Positions 18,230 to 27,688 of a stretch of DNA of 64,000 bases are shown here, piece after piece. The position numbers and the translations under genes were made by a program. Where the stretch lies: assembly GCA_017307375.1 (NCBI GenBank), contig JAFKFH010000011.1, forward strand, positions 186,001 through 250,000. The letters are read 5' to 3'. The notes under the pieces were generated by a model. The model saw nothing but the letters and a program-made list of their open reading frames with translations. It made no database searches and was not told the DNA's origin. The stretch comes from Alphaproteobacteria bacterium. GTDB lineage: Bacteria; Pseudomonadota; Alphaproteobacteria; Ferrovibrionales; Ferrovibrionaceae. Position 1 is the stretch's first letter. Each line of letters starts with the position of its first letter.

Positions 18230-19450
18230 ATGACCGACAGCGATATCGAAGCCATTGCGGCCTGGCTGGTCGAATGCGGCCTGTCCGGCGTCGCCGAGAC
18301 CGAGTTGCTGGACGGGTTCTGCGTCCGCTGCAACAGCGCCGGCCTGCCGCTCGTCCGCGCGCTCACCATCATCGACACGCTGCATCCGATCTACGAAGGC
18401 CGTGCCTTCCGCTGGCGCAACGACGGCGTCGAGGAAAGCGCGATGATCGAATACGGCCGGACCAACGAGGGCGAGGCCGCCGCCGAATGGCAGCGCAGCG
18501 TGTTCTTCCACCTGCTCGATTCCGGGGCGACCGAACTGCGCCGCCGGCTGACCGAGGACGACCGCGGCGACTTCAGCCACCTGACCCGGATGAAGGCCGA
18601 CGGCCTGACCGACTATGTCGCCTTCATTCACCGCTTCACCGGGGACGGTGCGATCGGCGACATGGATTGTCTTTATTCACATTGGACCACGGCCCATCCC
18701 GACGGCTTCGCCGACGCCGGGCTCGGCGCACTGCGCCGGCTGCTTCCGGCCCTGGCGCTGGCGATCAAATGCGCCTCGCTCGCCCGCATCGCCGGGACGC
18801 TGGTGCAGGTCTATCTCGGCCGCGACGCCGGCCAGCGGGTGTTGAACGGCCGGATCGCCCGCGGCGTCTCGGACAAGATCAACGCCGTCCTCTGGTTCTC
18901 CGACCTGCGTGGCTACACCACGATCACCGACACCGCCGCCCCGGACCAGATCATCCCGTTGCTGAACGACTATGGCGACGCGGTGATCTCGGCGATCCAC
19001 GAAGCGGGGGGCGACGTCCTCAAGCTGATCGGCGACGGGGTGCTGGCGATCTTCAAGGCCGACGACCCCGCCGATGCCTGCCGCGCCGCGTTGCAGGCCG
19101 AGGCCGACATGCGCCGCCGCCTGCGCGACCTGAACGAGCGGCGGCGCGCCGAAGGGCGGCCCGTCACTCAAGTCTACCTGGGCTTGCATATCGGCGACGT
19201 GCTCTACGGCAATGTCGGCTCGAACGACCGGCTCGACTTCACCGTGGTAGGCCCGTCAGTGAACGAAGTGAGCCGCATCGCCTCGATGTGCCGCTCGGTC
19301 GATCGCGGCGTCGTGCTGTCCTCCGATTTCGCCGCCGCCACCCCGGACCCCGAGCGGGAACACCTCGTCTCGGTCGGTCGCTATGCGCTGCGCGGGGTGG
19401 GCCGTGCCCAGGAACTCTTTACCCTCGATCCCGGATTGCTGCCACGCTGA
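18230..19450 (+). CDS. Class III adenylate/guanylate cyclase
   Basis: 406 residues. The N-terminal ~200 residues form an unassigned domain without membrane segments. The C-terminal cyclase domain has both metal-binding aspartates (WFSDLRGYT, Asp225; LIGDGVLAIF, Asp269), the substrate-selecting Lys in VLKLIGDG, and GNVGSNDRLDFTVVGPSVNEVSRI, whose Asp-Phe-Thr fits adenylate rather than guanylate specificity. It is predicted to be soluble and to make cAMP. It stands between an importer operon and a hybrid kinase; joint control is possible but not shown. Confidence 0.9.
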   Translation: MTDSDIEAIAAWLVECGLSGVAETELLDGFCVRCNSAGLPLVRALTIIDTLHPIYEGRAFRWRNDGVEESAMIEYGRTNEGEAAAEWQRSVFFHLLDSGATELRRRLTEDDRGDFSHLTRMKADGLTDYVAFIHRFTGDGAIGDMDCLYSHWTTAHPDGFADAGLGALRRLLPALALAIKCASLARIAGTLVQVYLGRDAGQRVLNGRIARGVSDKINAVLWFSDLRGYTTITDTAAPDQIIPLLNDYGDAVISAIHEAGGDVLKLIGDGVLAIFKADDPADACRAALQAEADMRRRLRDLNERRRAEGRPVTQVYLGLHIGDVLYGNVGSNDRLDFTVVGPSVNEVSRIASMCRSVDRGVVLSSDFAAATPDPEREHLVSVGRYALRGVGRAQELFTLDPGLLPR

Positions 19451-19626
19451 GCGGCAAGTTGATATCTGACAATCTATGTAATGTCATCGACGACATATTC
19501 GAATGCCGTCGCATTGACTAAATCAAGTAATTGATAATTATTTACATTCATTACGCCTACCCTGCGGACGCTGCGACGGGTATTTAAGTCAGTCCAGTTT
19601 ACGCAAGGCTCAGCTCCGGTTCTCCC
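19451..19626 (+). promoter_or_regulatory. AT-rich region with several dyads upstream of the hybrid kinase
   Basis: About 100 bp of this gap are clearly AT-richer than the surroundings. ATGTC-ATCGAC-GACAT (19481-19496) and ATCAA-GTAA-TTGAT (19522-19535) are inverted repeats, and TTGACT at 19514-19519 could be a -35 element, though no good -10 is clear. Presumed promoter and operator region of the kinase gene. Confidence 0.4.
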
Positions 19627-21384
19627 ATGGCCATCCTGTCCTTCCGCCGCGCCGCCTGGTTCGGCGTGGCCGACGACAATTCGACACGGGTCGCCCAGTC
19701 CGTTGCCGTCATCCGCCACGCGCCGATGCTGGTGATCGGCAATGCCGTCGGTGCGGTCGCCGGCGTGCTGAGCCTCTACCACTCGTTCCCGCTGCTGGAA
19801 CTGCTGCCGCTGCCGATCATCGTGCTGGCGCTGCAGATTCCCCTGATCCGCTCGGCCGTGAAGCTGCGTGGCGCGCCACTGCCGGCGACGGTATCGCGGC
19901 GCCGGATCAAGCTGATCATCGGCTATTCGGCGATGCTCGGCCTTGTCTGGACCGGCCTGCTGTTCTTCTATCTGCCGCGCGCCCCCTTCCCGCCGGCGGC
20001 CTTCCTGCTGTCCGGGATTGCCTTTCTCTGCCTCGGCGCGGTGACGGCCCTGTCGGCGGTGCCGACCGCATGTCTGGCCTACGCCCTGCCGATGATGGCA
20101 GGCGGGCTGACCGTCGCGCTGCTGGCACCGGATCCCGCCGCCTGGGCGGTGGCCTTCATGCTGGTGCTGATGTTCGCCGGCCAGATGTGGTTCCTGTCCG
20201 GCAACTGGCGGCAGTTCAAGTTCCTGATCGATACCGCCCGCGAGAAGGAACAGCTCGCCGTCGCCGCCCAGGCGTCCAGCACCGCCAAGTCGGAATTCCT
20301 CGCCGTCGTCAGCCATGAACTGCGCACGCCGCTGAACGGCGTGCTGGGCATGATCGGCCTGGCGCTGCAGGACACGCTGGACCCGGTGCAGCGCCAGCGC
20401 CTCGCCTTCGCCGACCAGGCCGCCCGCGACCTGCTGACGCTGGTGAACGACATCCTCGACTATTCGAAGTTCGAAGTCGGCCTCGTGACGATCGAACCGG
20501 TCGACTTCCATCTCGGCGACCTCGTCCAGTCGCTCAGCGAACTGCTTGCCCCGCGCGTCGCCGCCCAGGGCAACCGGCTGAACTGGACGATCGACGAGGC
20601 GGTGCCCGACTGGCTGCGCGCCGATGACGGGCGCTTACGGCAGGTCCTGGTCAACCTGCTGGTCAACGCGATCAAGTTCACCCGCAACGGCAGCATCGAC
20701 GTCCATGTCGGCTGGGTGACGACCGACGAGTTCGGCATCCTCCGCGTCGCCGTGACCGACAGCGGCATCGGCATCCCGCCGGAGAAATTCGACCGGCTGT
20801 TCCAGCCGTTCTCGCAGGTCGATTCGTCGCTGGCGCGCGCGCATGACGGCATGGGCCTCGGGCTGTCGATCTGCCGGCGCCTGATCGAGGCGATGGGCGG
20901 CGAAATCGGCGTCACCAGCAAGGTCGGCCAGGGATCGACCTTCTGGTTCACGATTCCCTGCGCGCCCGCCATGCCGCAGGTCGCAAGCGACCGCCCGGCG
21001 ATGCCGCAGGCCCGTCCCATGCGCGTGCTGGTCGCCGAGGACAACATGATGAACCAGGCGCTGATCCGCGAAATGCTGCGGATGGGCGGCCACTACTGCG
21101 ACGTGGTCGCCGACGGTGTCGAGGCGGTCGAAATGGTCAAGAAGCTGCCCTACGACCTGGTGCTGATGGACGTGCAGATGCCGCGGCTGGACGGCCTCGA
21201 CGCGACGAGGCAGATCCGCGCCCTGCGATCCAAGGCACGTGAGGTCCAGATCGTCGCGCTCACCGCCAACGTGATGCCGGCCCAGCGCCAGGCTTGCCTC
21301 GATGCCGGCATGAACGCCTTCCTGCCCAAGCCGGTCGACGCGGCCGCGCTCAACCGCTTGCTGGCCGAGGTGGCGGGGGCCTGA
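19627..21384 (+). CDS. Membrane hybrid histidine kinase with C-terminal receiver domain
   Basis: 585 residues. Several hydrophobic segments between about residues 30 and 195 anchor it, with no large periplasmic domain. HisKA follows with VVSHELRTPLNG (phospho-His230), then a HATPase domain with N-box NLLVNAIKF, G1 DSGIGIP, and G2 GMGLGLSICRRLIEAMGG. The receiver domain starts at MRVLVAEDNMMNQ, with phospho-Asp515 in LMDVQMP and the conserved Thr/Lys in ALTAN and PKPVD. There is no Hpt domain, so the phosphate must leave through a separate protein. Sensor input probably lies in the membrane part. Confidence 0.92.
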   Translation: MAILSFRRAAWFGVADDNSTRVAQSVAVIRHAPMLVIGNAVGAVAGVLSLYHSFPLLELLPLPIIVLALQIPLIRSAVKLRGAPLPATVSRRRIKLIIGYSAMLGLVWTGLLFFYLPRAPFPPAAFLLSGIAFLCLGAVTALSAVPTACLAYALPMMAGGLTVALLAPDPAAWAVAFMLVLMFAGQMWFLSGNWRQFKFLIDTAREKEQLAVAAQASSTAKSEFLAVVSHELRTPLNGVLGMIGLALQDTLDPVQRQRLAFADQAARDLLTLVNDILDYSKFEVGLVTIEPVDFHLGDLVQSLSELLAPRVAAQGNRLNWTIDEAVPDWLRADDGRLRQVLVNLLVNAIKFTRNGSIDVHVGWVTTDEFGILRVAVTDSGIGIPPEKFDRLFQPFSQVDSSLARAHDGMGLGLSICRRLIEAMGGEIGVTSKVGQGSTFWFTIPCAPAMPQVASDRPAMPQARPMRVLVAEDNMMNQALIREMLRMGGHYCDVVADGVEAVEMVKKLPYDLVLMDVQMPRLDGLDATRQIRALRSKAREVQIVALTANVMPAQRQACLDAGMNAFLPKPVDAAALNRLLAEVAGA

Positions 21385-21456
21385 CCCGCCTCCGCCGCGC
21401 GCCCTCGGCGCGTTACCTGCCGTCCCGCAGGCGCGTGCCCCCGGGTCGGTTGATGA

Positions 21457-22263
21457 TCAGCCGAGACCGAAAGTTCTCCTGAGGCCCCGCTCGACCGGAC
21501 CGGCGGGCATGAAGCGACGCAAAGTAGCGAGCAGGGAAGCCTCGCCCTTGGGCGTACGGCGCATTTTCCATCCCTGCAACGCGGCTTCAACAATCGTCCT
21601 TGCGACGAGGTCTGGCTCAGGCGCCTTTCGGACATTCCTGCGGATCGCCTGGGCAACGACATTACGCTCGGTCTGGTAGGCGGGAATAGCGGATGTTGCC
21701 TGCGGTGCATTGAGATCAAGATTGGTCTTTGTAAACGATGGCTCGACAAGCGTGACCCGTATGCCGAACTGCCGCACCTCGTGATCCAGGGTCTCGGACA
21801 AGCCTTCGACAGCGTGCTTGGAAGCGGAATAGAGCGCCATGTATGGCGCAGGCAGGAAGCCCAGCACCGAACTGACATTGACGATGCGGCCGGAACCTCG
21901 CTCCCGCATATATGGCAGCACGGACCTGATCATGCGCAAGGGCCCGAACAGATTCGTGTCGAACAGGGCCTGGGCTTCGGCTATCGAGGTCTCTTCCGCA
22001 GCGCCAAGCAGCGCGACGCCGGCGCTGTTTACAAGGACATCGATCCGCTGAGCCTCCGCAATGACCGTCCGAACTGCGTGCTGGACCGATCCCTCGTCAC
22101 GCACGTCCATTTCGACGATGCCCACACCGGGGATATCAGCGACCCGGCTCCTGTCGCGTACCGTTCCATAGACCCGGCAGCCTTGCTCGGAGAATCTTTC
22201 CGCTGCGGCGCGACCTATACCCGACGAGACACCGGTAATCAGGACGACTTTCGAGCCAGACAT
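21457..22263 (-). CDS. Short-chain dehydrogenase/reductase
   Basis: 268 residues; [15 protein letters not shown] cofactor loop, NSAGVALLG, catalytic Ser in VNVSSVLGF and Tyr/Lys in [13 protein letters not shown]. The substrate is unknown; the [22 protein letters not shown] stretch resembles retinol-dehydrogenase/YusZ-like SDRs. The ATG at 22263 follows AGAGGA and starts the conserved fold; an upstream in-frame extension to 22335 is unlikely. Downstream of the RND genes on the same strand, with a 209-bp gap in which no gene is seen. Codon use is less GC-extreme than in flanking genes. Confidence 0.85.
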   Translation of the reverse strand: MSGSKVVLITGVSSGIGRAAAERFSEQGCRVYGTVRDRSRVADIPGVGIVEMDVRDEGSVQHAVRTVIAEAQRIDVLVNSAGVALLGAAEETSIAEAQALFDTNLFGPLRMIRSVLPYMRERGSGRIVNVSSVLGFLPAPYMALYSASKHAVEGLSETLDHEVRQFGIRVTLVEPSFTKTNLDLNAPQATSAIPAYQTERNVVAQAIRRNVRKAPEPDLVARTIVEAALQGWKMRRTPKGEASLLATLRRFMPAGPVERGLRRTFGLG

Positions 22264-22472
22264 GATCGATCCTCTGTTCAGTGGCGCTTGATCCCGTCCG
22301 CCGCCGGCGGCTGACACGACCGGAGCGCGGTCCATTGACGAGTGACAGGGAGCCGTCCCGGTTCAGGAGCTCCGTACCGACAAGGTTGGTCGTCCGGCTT
22401 CGCCGACACGCATAAGATTATCATCCTGCTTCGGCCAGAATGGCACGGGCAAGAAATTCCGGCGCAGCTCGC

Positions 22473-25400
22473 TCATTCCGCCGCCAACGCGGCTCGGCCA
22501 GCCGGCTTCGCTTCGGCCGCGGCACGGGCTTCGTCCGGTGTCGGCCTGATACCGAACCATGCGGCATACAACGCGGGAAGGAACAGCAGGATCAGGGCCG
22601 TGCCAACGGCCGTACCGCCGATCAGGGTGTATGCCATCGACCCCCAGAACACGGAATGCGTAAGGGGTATGAAGGCGAGCACCGCTGCCAATGCCGTGAG
22701 AATCACCGGGCGCGTCCGCTGGACGGTCGCTTCAACTATCGCATGGTAGTCATCAAGCCCGGATGCCCGATTTTCCTTGATCTGCTCCGTAAGGATCAAG
22801 GTATTCCGCATCAGGATGCCGGCAAGTCCGATTAGTCCAAGAATGGCGTTGAAGCCAAACGGTTGATTGAAGATGAGCAGCGTCGGAACCACGCCGGCAA
22901 GACCGAGCGGTGCCGTCAACATGACCATGGTCATTGCCGACAGGCTGCGCACCTGCAGAATGACGACGACGAGCATCGCGGCGATCATCAACGGGAATAT
23001 CTTGGCCAGGGCAACGTTCGCTTTCATCGATTCCTCGATGTTTCCTGCCATCTCAATGCGGTATCCCGGAGGAAGCGAGGCGATAAGTGGCTGCAGCGCC
23101 TTCATTACCTGCTGCGACACCTCGGGCGGCTGCGTCGCTTCGTTGACATCGGCACGCGCGGTGATGACGGGTATACGGTCGCGACGCTTGAGGATCGGCT
23201 CCTCGAGCCGGATTTCGTAACGCCCGACCTGGTCCAGCGGCACCTGTCGTCCGCTCCGGCTCGTCAGCGAGAAATCGGCCAGACGCTCGGGATCAAGGCG
23301 GTTTTCGCCGGCACTGCGCGCAATGACGGGGACGTTGCGAATATTTTCTCGAACCTGCGTGACAGGAATGCCACTCAGCAGCATCTGCAGCTGCTGGGCG
23401 GCCTCTGCGGGCGACAGGCCGATGAGATTCAGACGGTCCTGGTCGGGTACAAAGCGGACGACGGGCGCCCGGTTGCCCCAATCCCGATTGGCCTGCCGGA
23501 TGTCCGGAATGCCGTTCATGACGCCAAGGACTTGCTGGCTGATGCCATACAGCTTGACCGGGTCGGGCCCCATGATCCGGAACTCGACTGGAAACGGCGT
23601 ATAGGGACCGAATACGAGTTGCGTGACCCGCACGTTTGCCTCGGGGGCAAGGCCGGCCGCCAGTGCGGCGCGAAGTGCATGCTTCAGAGTCTCGCGCGCG
23701 CCGGCGTCCGGCGTCAGCACCACGATCTTGGCAAAGGACGGATCCGGCAGCTCCGGCGCCATGGCGAAGAAGAAGCGTGGCGCCCCCTGGCCGACATAGC
23801 TCGTGACGATCGCGGCCTCCGGACGTTCCTTGAGCCAGCGCTCGAGCTTTTCCACGACGGCTTCAGTGCTCTCGATACTGGCCCCTTCCGGCATGCGCAC
23901 TTCGACCAGGACCTCGGGACGATCCGACGTCGGAAAGAACTGCTGCTTGACGGCCCCCATGCCTGCGACCGAGAGGGCCATCGCCAGGCCGACCACGGCG
24001 CAGGTCACGAACTTGTGCCGCACCGCGAACTTTATTGCGCCACGCAGGCGCTGATAGTTCGGCGTATCGTAGATCGCGTGATGGCCGCCCTCGACCGGTT
24101 TGATGACTGGCAGCAGCTTCACGCCCAGAAACGGTGTGAAGACGACGGCGACGATCCACGAGACGATCAATGCGAAGCCGACGACCCAGAAGATGTTGCC
24201 GGCGTATTCGCCGGCGCTCGAACTGGCGAAGCCGACCGGCATCAGGCCGATGATGGTCACGAGCGTACCGGACAACATCGGTGCGGCCGTATGGCTCCAG
24301 GCATAGGCCGCGGCCTTGATGCGGTCCATGCCTTCTTCCATCTTCACCACCATGACCTCGATGGCGATGATGGCGTCGTCGACAAGCAGGCCGAGAGCCA
24401 GGATCAGCGCGCCGAGCGTGATACGATCAAAGAAGCGGCCGGTTTCGAGCATGATGAGAAAGACGACGGCCAGCGTCAGCGGTACCGCAAGCGCGACGAC
24501 AATGCCGACGCGCCAGCCAAGGCTGAGCAGGCTGACGAGCAGGACGACACCAAGCGCCATGGCGAATTTCAGCATGAACTCGCTCACGGCGGCGTCGATA
24601 TTCACGGCCTGGTCGCTGACTTTGGCTAGGGTGATGCCGAGCGGCAAGGCCTCGGCGATCGCCCCGGCTCGCGCTTCCAGCGCCTTGCCGAGTTCGAGAC
24701 CGTTCCACCCTTGCTGCATCACGACCGCCAGCATGATCGCGGGTTCGCCGTCATGGCGGATGATGTAGGTTTCCGGATCCTGGTAACCGCGGCGAACTTC
24801 GGCGACGTCGGACAGTTTCAGCGTCCGTCCACCAGCAACGATCGGTGTGGCAGCGATCGCACCAACGCTGGCATAGGCCCCATCAAGGCGAATGAAGACC
24901 TGTGGCCCGCGCGTATCGATCGAACCGGCGGGAACAACCGTGTTCTGCCGCTGTAGCGCGCTGGCAATATCCTGGGCGGATACCCCGAGGGTCGCGAGTT
25001 TGGCATAGGAGAACTCAACGAAGATCTGTTCCGGACGCTCCCCGAGAATGTTGATCTTCTTGACGCCAGGTACATGGAGCAGGTCCTGCCGGATAGCTTC
25101 GGCCTGCCGGGCGAGTTCGCGCATCGGCATACCCTTGGCCTTGAGGGCGTACAGGCCGAAGCTGACATCGGAGAATTCATCATTCACGAAGGGACCGAGG
25201 ACGCCGGACGGCAGATTGCGTGCCTCGTCGCCGAGCTTCTTCCGAGCCTGATAGAATTCCTCCTCGACGGCCGCGGGCGGCGTGCTGTCCTTAAGCGTGA
25301 CCATCAGGAAGGCAAGGCCAGGGCGGGACATGGTTTCGACACGGTCATACCAGGTCAGCTCCTGGATACGCTTCTCCAGTGGTTCTGCCACCAGATCCTG

Positions 25401-25583
25401 CATCTCGCGCGCGGTCGCCCCCGGCCATGCGACAGTGACCGTCAGGGTCTTGATTGTGAACGATGGATCCTCCGCCCGGCCAAGCTTGACGAAAGCGTAG
25501 GCGCCTGCGGCGGCAAGAAGGACGATGAAGAACAGAGTGACGGCCCGCTCGCGTACGGCGATCGCCGAGAGATTGAGAGTCAT
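22473..25583 (-). CDS. RND efflux transporter, inner-membrane permease
   Basis: 1036 residues, full length for the family. It starts MTLNLSAIAVRERAVTLF, as RND pumps do, with large periplasmic loops after TM1 and TM7. The proton-relay region LGLLVDDAIIAIEVMVVKMEEG carries the paired acidic residues of TM4. The C-terminal bundle has LIGLAGILMRNTLILTEQI. It exports drugs, dyes or solvents with the adaptor encoded upstream (overlap of 4 nt); no outer-membrane factor gene is next to it. Regulated in all likelihood by the divergent TetR protein. Confidence 0.93.
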   Translation of the reverse strand: MTLNLSAIAVRERAVTLFFIVLLAAAGAYAFVKLGRAEDPSFTIKTLTVTVAWPGATAREMQDLVAEPLEKRIQELTWYDRVETMSRPGLAFLMVTLKDSTPPAAVEEEFYQARKKLGDEARNLPSGVLGPFVNDEFSDVSFGLYALKAKGMPMRELARQAEAIRQDLLHVPGVKKINILGERPEQIFVEFSYAKLATLGVSAQDIASALQRQNTVVPAGSIDTRGPQVFIRLDGAYASVGAIAATPIVAGGRTLKLSDVAEVRRGYQDPETYIIRHDGEPAIMLAVVMQQGWNGLELGKALEARAGAIAEALPLGITLAKVSDQAVNIDAAVSEFMLKFAMALGVVLLVSLLSLGWRVGIVVALAVPLTLAVVFLIMLETGRFFDRITLGALILALGLLVDDAIIAIEVMVVKMEEGMDRIKAAAYAWSHTAAPMLSGTLVTIIGLMPVGFASSSAGEYAGNIFWVVGFALIVSWIVAVVFTPFLGVKLLPVIKPVEGGHHAIYDTPNYQRLRGAIKFAVRHKFVTCAVVGLAMALSVAGMGAVKQQFFPTSDRPEVLVEVRMPEGASIESTEAVVEKLERWLKERPEAAIVTSYVGQGAPRFFFAMAPELPDPSFAKIVVLTPDAGARETLKHALRAALAAGLAPEANVRVTQLVFGPYTPFPVEFRIMGPDPVKLYGISQQVLGVMNGIPDIRQANRDWGNRAPVVRFVPDQDRLNLIGLSPAEAAQQLQMLLSGIPVTQVRENIRNVPVIARSAGENRLDPERLADFSLTSRSGRQVPLDQVGRYEIRLEEPILKRRDRIPVITARADVNEATQPPEVSQQVMKALQPLIASLPPGYRIEMAGNIEESMKANVALAKIFPLMIAAMLVVVILQVRSLSAMTMVMLTAPLGLAGVVPTLLIFNQPFGFNAILGLIGLAGILMRNTLILTEQIKENRASGLDDYHAIVEATVQRTRPVILTALAAVLAFIPLTHSVFWGSMAYTLIGGTAVGTALILLFLPALYAAWFGIRPTPDEARAAAEAKPAGRAALAAE

Positions 25584-26698
25584 CGGTCTGCGCCTTCTGC
25601 GTCCACGCTGGTTCTGACCGTGGCGCCGTCATTCAGAAGATGGGCGCCCAGCGCCACGACTTCGGTGCCGCGTCCGACACCGGTGACGCTGGCGTTTTCC
25701 GCGCCGACCCGCTTGATCTGTACAGGCGCGAAATGCACGGTCGAGGATTGACGCTCAAAGACCCAGACGCCGGTACGCGAGCCGTCATCCAGCACCGCGC
25801 CGATCGGCACGCTCACAGTCGATTGCGCGCTGTCATTGGCGATGGTGACGGTAACGGTCGAGCCGAGCGGCGCCGTGGCCGCGGCGCCTTCGAGCACGTA
25901 TCGCGCCTCATAGGTTCGCGTCTGCGGATCGGCCGCGTCGGAAATCTGGCGCAGGCGTGCCACGGTCGGCTCGGAGCCGCTGCCGTAGACACTGGCTTTT
26001 GCCGCTGACCCAAGGACCGGCCGCATCGTTTCGGGAAGCGCCACCACGGCCTCACGCGGCCCGGCATGGGCAAGCTGGACCACGATCTGGCCTGCGGCGA
26101 CGACCTGCCCCGGCTCGCCGAGCGTCGCAACGACAGTTCCGTCTGCCCCGGCCACCAGGGTCGAATAGGTCGCTTCATTCTCGGACACGCTTGCTTCCGC
26201 CCGCGCAGCGGCCAGCCGTGCCTGGGCCGTGTCGAGCGCCGCCCTCGCCTGCTCGTAGCGCTGGGGCGTCGCCGCGAGACCAGCCTTGGAAAGCGTGGCG
26301 TACCGACTTTCGTCCGCGCTTGCCTGTGTCACCTGCGCGCGGGCAACGGCAACGGCATTGCGCTTGGCCGCGAGCGCCAGACGCAAGTCGGCATCGTCAA
26401 TCCGCATCAACGGCTGGCCAGCCTTGACCTGCTGGCCGACATCGACCAGCCGCTCGACGATCTTGCCTGGCACCCGGAAGCCGAGGTTGCTCTGCACCCT
26501 CGCCGCGACAAGACCGGTAAAGGACCGATCCTCACCGTTCGCGGGCACGACGGTCGCCAGTCGAACCAGCGGGGGTTTCTGTCTCGGATCGCCAACCGCC
26601 TTGGCAGATTGCGAGAGAAACGACGGCGCGATGAATGCGGCGGCTCCAGCCCCGGCGATCAGCACCCCTGCCAGCAAGGTTCCCGGCCTCATTCTCAT
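25580..26698 (-). CDS. RND efflux periplasmic adaptor (membrane fusion protein)
   Basis: 372 residues: N-terminal hydrophobic anchor, then GFRVPGKIVERLVDVGQQVKAGQPLMRID (lipoyl/barrel-sandwich half), a coiled-coil hairpin with ARAALDTAQARLAAARAE, the second half (VVATLGEPGQVVAAGQIVV), then beta-barrel and membrane-proximal domains. It bridges the RND pump to an outer-membrane channel. No lipobox is present. A second ATG at 26692 is an alternative start. First gene of the efflux operon. Confidence 0.92.
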   Translation of the reverse strand: MRMRPGTLLAGVLIAGAGAAAFIAPSFLSQSAKAVGDPRQKPPLVRLATVVPANGEDRSFTGLVAARVQSNLGFRVPGKIVERLVDVGQQVKAGQPLMRIDDADLRLALAAKRNAVAVARAQVTQASADESRYATLSKAGLAATPQRYEQARAALDTAQARLAAARAEASVSENEATYSTLVAGADGTVVATLGEPGQVVAAGQIVVQLAHAGPREAVVALPETMRPVLGSAAKASVYGSGSEPTVARLRQISDAADPQTRTYEARYVLEGAAATAPLGSTVTVTIANDSAQSTVSVPIGAVLDDGSRTGVWVFERQSSTVHFAPVQIKRVGAENASVTGVGRGTEVVALGAHLLNDGATVRTSVDAEGADR

Positions 26699-26714
26699 AT
26701 GCGACGCCCACCGA

Positions 26715-26767
26715 ATTAGATTGCGTTCGAACTCTATATCCCTTATAGATTATGAACGCAATCTAAT
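26715..26767. promoter_or_regulatory. 53-bp symmetric operator between the efflux operon and its TetR regulator
   Basis: ATTAGATTGCGTTC (26715-26728) and GAACGCAATCTAAT (26754-26767) are perfect 14-bp inverted repeats. Inside, CTATA-TCCCT-TATAG forms a second dyad about the same centre. It ends 13 bp before the tetR start and lies 17 bp from the adaptor start, so a bound repressor would shut both divergent promoters. Confidence 0.75.
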
Positions 26768-26780
26768 TATGGAGACAGCT

Positions 26781-27386
26781 ATGAGGGTCAGTCGGGTTCA
26801 GGCAGAGGAGAACCGGCAGACGGTGATCAGCGTCGCGAGCCGTCTTTTCCGTCAGCACGGCTTCGACGGGATCGGCCTGAAGGACCTGATGGCCGGCGCG
26901 GGCATGACGCAAGGGGCCTTCTATAAACAATTCGAATCAAAGGATGATCTTGCTGCACAAGCCTCCAGCCGAGCCCTGGAAGGTGCGTTGGAAAGATGGT
27001 CTGCCGCTGCAGCTTCGCGTCTGGACGATCCCCTGTCCGCCGTGATCGACTTCTATCTCAGCATGGATCATTGCGCCGAACGGGCGGAGGGCTGCGCCGT
27101 CGTCGCGCTCGGTTCGGATGCCGCCCGGCAGGGTCCGGAAGTGAAGGCGGTGTTCGAAGCCGGCATCAAGCAGCATCTCGCGAAACTGGCGGCCTGGATC
27201 GGTGCCGAAACTGGTGGCGACCCGGACAATAGGGCGATGGCCATCCTGGCAACGATGGTGGGGGCGGTGCTAATCGCCCGCGCCGTGAATGACCAGGACC
27301 TGTCGCGGCGGTTCTTGAGTGCCGCCGCGAACAGTGTGATGGCTCAGCCTTCTGGGGCTGCCGCGTGTGCCGAGCATCGGCAATGA
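26781..27386 (+). CDS. TetR/AcrR-family regulator of the efflux operon
   Basis: 201 residues; the HTH (about 15-60) reads ISVASRLFRQHGFDGIGLKDLMAGAGMTQGAFYKQFESKDDL, typical of TetR. The ligand domain has the CAVVALGSDAARQGPEV segment seen in TetR subfamilies with a conserved Cys. Start at ATG 26781 with GGAG 6 nt upstream; ATG 26769 is an alternative adding four residues. Divergent from the RND genes across the symmetric operator, hence presumably their autoregulated repressor. Confidence 0.9.
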   Translation: MRVSRVQAEENRQTVISVASRLFRQHGFDGIGLKDLMAGAGMTQGAFYKQFESKDDLAAQASSRALEGALERWSAAAASRLDDPLSAVIDFYLSMDHCAERAEGCAVVALGSDAARQGPEVKAVFEAGIKQHLAKLAAWIGAETGGDPDNRAMAILATMVGAVLIARAVNDQDLSRRFLSAAANSVMAQPSGAAACAEHRQ

Positions 27387-27408
27387 CCCAGGCAGCGGAG
27401 ATGCTCAG

Positions 27409-27621
27409 ATGAAGAATTCGAAGTCCGAGGCATTGTTGTCGGGAACGACATGGCATGGCTGGCTGAGAACCCTGCAGCGATGGCTGGCGGCCATGGACTT
27501 CAGCCATAGTGACCATCTTGAGCGCCGGATCGAAAGCCTCGAGATCAAGATCTTCGAACTGCAATCGAAGCCCGGAATCGTCGGCAATACGTGTCACCGC
27601 GCGCCACCGGGCGCCGAGTGA
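27409..27621 (+). CDS. Small hypothetical protein downstream of tetR
   Basis: 70 residues with no recognised family. GGAG 8 nt before ATG 27409 supports expression, and the gene begins 22 nt after the tetR stop. It has a Trp-rich N-terminal part (GTTWHGWLRTLQRWLAAMDF), a charged amphipathic helix (HLERRIESLEIKIFELQSK) and a Pro-rich tail. A shadow or chance frame cannot be excluded. Confidence 0.42.
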   Translation: MKNSKSEALLSGTTWHGWLRTLQRWLAAMDFSHSDHLERRIESLEIKIFELQSKPGIVGNTCHRAPPGAE

Positions 27622-27688
27622 ACCAGACCGGAGCTTGCCGTCGGTCAGGCCGCCGGCAGGGTTGCAGGTGGCGTACCCGGGGCCACGC

